This document shows positions 4,142-6,484 of a stretch of 6,484 nt of DNA, in pieces. This DNA is from Cyanobacteria bacterium UBA9579 (lineage in GTDB: Bacteria > Cyanobacteriota > Vampirovibrionia > Gastranaerophilales > UBA9579). The stretch is from positions 2,757-9,240 of the forward strand of contig DNSU01000171.1 in the NCBI GenBank assembly GCA_003499585.1, in the 5' to 3' direction. Positions within the stretch are counted from its first letter, which is position 1. The number at the start of each line of letters is the position of its first letter. Both the position numbers and the translations under genes were made by a program. The notes beneath the pieces are model-generated. The model was not told the origin of the DNA. It was given only the letters and a program-made list of their open reading frames with translations, and did not search any database.

Positions 4142-6484
4142 ATGAAAAGTGTGTCTGATATTATTATAAATAAAATAGCATTAGCAGTATCAAGGTTTGT
4201 GTTTCTTATTATTGCTGCTTTAGCTATATTAATTGTGTCTCTAATATCAATATTTGGCAGGAAACCTGCTCATGCTTTTATATATTATGTTATCAGACCA
4301 GTCATTAATGCTTTTTTTCCACTAGAAATTGTAGGAAAAGAGCACTTAAATATCTCTGGGGGATTAATTCTTGCTGGAAATCATGCCGGAGTTCTGGATA
4401 CTCCTTTAATTGAAGTATCCAGCAAAAGGCCAGTAACATTTTTTATGGCTTCATGGGTGCAGAGCCTTATTGTTATTGGATGGATGGCAAAACGTTTTCA
4501 AGTAATCCCTGTATCAAGAAATCATTTAGGTAAAGCAATAAGTGAAACCATAAAAAGACTCAACTCGGGAGAAACTGTTTGTATCTTTCCTGAAGGTACT
4601 CCGACTTCTACCGGGAAAATTGCTGAATTTAAAAGAGGAGTTGCTTTTATTCATAAAAGAAGCAAAGTTCCGATTGTCCCGTTTGTGATTCAGGGAGGGT
4701 ATGAGGCATGGCCCTGGCGATTTAGTTTACCTATATTTAGAAAAATAACCCTTCAGTTTGATAAACCTTACTGCAATCCTGAAGAGGATGAGCAAGTTAT
4801 TACTGAACAACTACAAAAAAGGGTACAATATATGAAAAATTTTCTTGAAAAAAAAGAGAAAGCTGAATTAGAAAAACCGATTTACGATGATTTTCTAGCA
4901 TTAATGCAATTAAAATTTAATACTTATGCTCCACATAAAGCCTTATCACTAAAGGAAAAAGAAGGGTATCAAGACATTACTTACACTGAGCTAACAAGAT
5001 TGTCTAATTGCATGTCTAATTATTTAATAGAAAAAGGTGTTAATCATGGAGACAGAGTAGCTATTCTGTCAGAATCAAGGCCTGAATGGGCAGTTGCTTT
5101 CTTCGCCTCTATCACTTCAGGGGCTGTTTTTGTTCCTCTTGATACAAAATTGACTTATGAGGAGTTAAAGCCTTTATTATTAAATTGTAATCCCCATACT
5201 ATCTGCGTATCATCAGATAATATGGAAACTGCAAAAAGATTAAAAGCTGAAATCCCATCAGTTGAGCAAATCTTTCTACTGGATAAAAGTAAATGCTCAC
5301 AAGAATATGATTCTCTATATGACTTAAAAGAATCTGCGGATCAAAAAAACAGAGAACGTCATCTTGATGATACAGCATTAATAGTCTATACCTCAGGAAC
5401 AACAGGTCATCCTAAAGGGGTAATGGTGACTTTTAGAAATCTGATTTCTCAATTAAAAGACTTTGATGAAGTTTTTGACTTTGCCTCTCGAGAATCGCTT
5501 ATTTCTATCCTGCCTTTAACTCACCTTCTGGAAATAACTATAGGTCTTGTAACTATGTTATATAGGGGCGCTCATATTACTTATACAACCAGCTTTTATT
5601 ATAAAGAATTCATAGAAATGATGAACGAGCAGAAAGTTACAATGTTAGTTGTAGTTCCTGAATTTTTAAAGATTATAAAACGCTCAATAGAAAGGGAACT
5701 GCGAAAAACCAGCGAACTAAATCAAAGATTATTCCATATTCTCTACAATACATCCCGATTTATTCCATCTATTTTATTGAGAAAAATGATATTTAATAAA
5801 ATTCATCGACGTTTAGGTGGCAACGTCAGAAGATTTATATGTGGTGGAGCACCACTGGGTCCTGATATCGCCGAGTTTTTCTTTAGAATTGGGATGCCTG
5901 TTTATGAAGGATATGGACTAACTGAAACAGGACCTGTTATATCGGCAAATACACCCGAACATACACGCTTAGGATCTGTAGGTAAGCCTCTGCCCAGTGT
6001 TAAAGTTAAACTTTCTCCTGAAAACGAGATTTTATCAAAAGGCCCAAATCTAATGAGAGGCTATTATAATAGACCTGATCTTACTGCTGAAGCAATAGAT
6101 CGCGAAGGCTGGTTCCATACAGGAGATCTGGGGAAGATTGATAAAGATGGTTATCTGTATGTAACTGGAAGAATTAAAAATATTATTGTCTTAAGTGAAG
6201 GAACGAAGGTACAACCAGAAGAAGTTGAGGAGTTATTGTCTAAAAGCGGTTTAATAAGAGATATAAGCGTGGTTGGCAACACAATAAGATCAGGCCCCAA
6301 AAAAGGTACTGAGGAAGTTATTGCGGTAGCTGTTCCAACGGAAGAACAACAGCAAAAACACAAGGATATCCGATCACTAAAAAACAATATTGAACAGGAT
6401 ATTAACAGGCTTTCTCAGAAACTATCTCCGCATAAACGTCCGGGGAAAGTAGCTCTTTCTCTGGAAGATTTACCAAAAACCACA
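4142..6484 (+). CDS. Aas-like acyltransferase/acyl-ACP (acyl-CoA) synthetase fusion, 3' end beyond the window
   Basis: Continuous frame of 781 codons to the window edge. Residues about 18-40 form a membrane segment. The first catalytic part is a PlsC-type glycerophospholipid acyltransferase: NHAGVLD with the HX4D pair H81/D86, then FPEGT at 149-153, followed by FKRG and VPIVPF. The second part is an AMP-forming synthetase with the P-loop YTSGTTGHPKG (416-426), YGLTE (591-595), HTGDLG with D662, and the hinge GRIKN (676-680). The last visible residues, LPKTT, normally stand just before the catalytic lysine of the ligase, so only the end is missing. By analogy with Aas, the synthetase half activates free fatty acids and the acyltransferase half places them on lysophospholipid at the inner membrane face. 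Whether the thiol carrier is ACP or CoA cannot be told. The ATG follows GAGTG with a 6-nt gap; a GTG three codons earlier is possible. The PLDc_N gene just upstream fits a lipid operon. Confidence 0.9.
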   Translation, partial: MKSVSDIIINKIALAVSRFVFLIIAALAILIVSLISIFGRKPAHAFIYYVIRPVINAFFPLEIVGKEHLNISGGLILAGNHAGVLDTPLIEVSSKRPVTFFMASWVQSLIVIGWMAKRFQVIPVSRNHLGKAISETIKRLNSGETVCIFPEGTPTSTGKIAEFKRGVAFIHKRSKVPIVPFVIQGGYEAWPWRFSLPIFRKITLQFDKPYCNPEEDEQVITEQLQKRVQYMKNFLEKKEKAELEKPIYDDFLALMQLKFNTYAPHKALSLKEKEGYQDITYTELTRLSNCMSNYLIEKGVNHGDRVAILSESRPEWAVAFFASITSGAVFVPLDTKLTYEELKPLLLNCNPHTICVSSDNMETAKRLKAEIPSVEQIFLLDKSKCSQEYDSLYDLKESADQKNRERHLDDTALIVYTSGTTGHPKGVMVTFRNLISQLKDFDEVFDFASRESLISILPLTHLLEITIGLVTMLYRGAHITYTTSFYYKEFIEMMNEQKVTMLVVVPEFLKIIKRSIERELRKTSELNQRLFHILYNTSRFIPSILLRKMIFNKIHRRLGGNVRRFICGGAPLGPDIAEFFFRIGMPVYEGYGLTETGPVISANTPEHTRLGSVGKPLPSVKVKLSPENEILSKGPNLMRGYYNRPDLTAEAIDREGWFHTGDLGKIDKDGYLYVTGRIKNIIVLSEGTKVQPEEVEELLSKSGLIRDISVVGNTIRSGPKKGTEEVIAVAVPTEEQQQKHKDIRSLKNNIEQDINRLSQKLSPHKRPGKVALSLEDLPKTT

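Noticed and set aside
5199..5402. 67-codon minus-strand open frame inside the acyltransferase/synthetase gene
   Set aside because: It is opposite the well-supported synthetase domain, including its P-loop region.
6151..6387. 78-codon minus-strand open frame inside the synthetase C-terminal domain
   Set aside because: It is antisense to conserved hinge and C-terminal synthetase sequence, with no independent evidence.
1..6484. CRISPR array, tRNA, transposase or attachment-site duplications
   Set aside because: I looked for regularly spaced repeats, cloverleaf-like segments, transposase motifs and long direct repeats and saw none.

Overview
The window is low-GC bacterial DNA (about one third G+C by eye). 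It uses standard bacterial signals: AGGAG-type ribosome binding sites, ATG, GTG and TTG starts, TGA read as stop and TGG as tryptophan. The sequence does not fix the lineage. The small exported proteins and the acyltransferase/acyl-ACP synthetase fusion would suit several low-GC bacterial groups, including uncultivated ones, so I leave the taxon open. There are no rRNA, tRNA or CRISPR features and no insertion-sequence transposase.

Layout. Positions 39-1049 (minus) encode a complete D-2-hydroxyacid dehydrogenase of the D-lactate dehydrogenase type. A 251-bp divergent spacer separates it from three small cysteine-rich plus-strand genes: a 64-residue zinc-ribbon-like protein (1301-1495), a 142-residue exported protein with CC and CxC motifs (1592-2020, TTG start), and a 119-residue exported protein with 18 cysteines in a repeated pattern (2084-2443). 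A strong GC-rich hairpin closes this block. Next come an 89-residue protein resembling the DUF5789 family (2687-2956, plus) and, tail to tail with a 4-nt overlap, a 222-residue stand-alone archaeo-eukaryotic primase (AEP) domain protein (2953-3621, minus, GTG start). After a 254-bp AT-rich divergent spacer there is a 66-residue two-helix membrane protein of the PLDc_N type (3876-4076), then a large gene open to the right edge (4142-6484). That gene fuses a PlsC-type acyltransferase to an AMP-forming acyl-ACP/acyl-CoA synthetase, as in Aas.

How the parts may work together. The dehydrogenase belongs to fermentative carbon and redox metabolism. The PLDc_N protein and the Aas-like enzyme lie 65 nt apart in the same direction and both act at the membrane, which fits phospholipid acyl-chain recycling. 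The most unusual parts are the cysteine-rich block, whose two exported members look like extracytoplasmic metal or thiol proteins, and the orphan primase domain, which looks like a solitary or remnant replication gene of a mobile element. No function for the cysteine-rich pair or the DUF5789-like protein can be shown from sequence alone.
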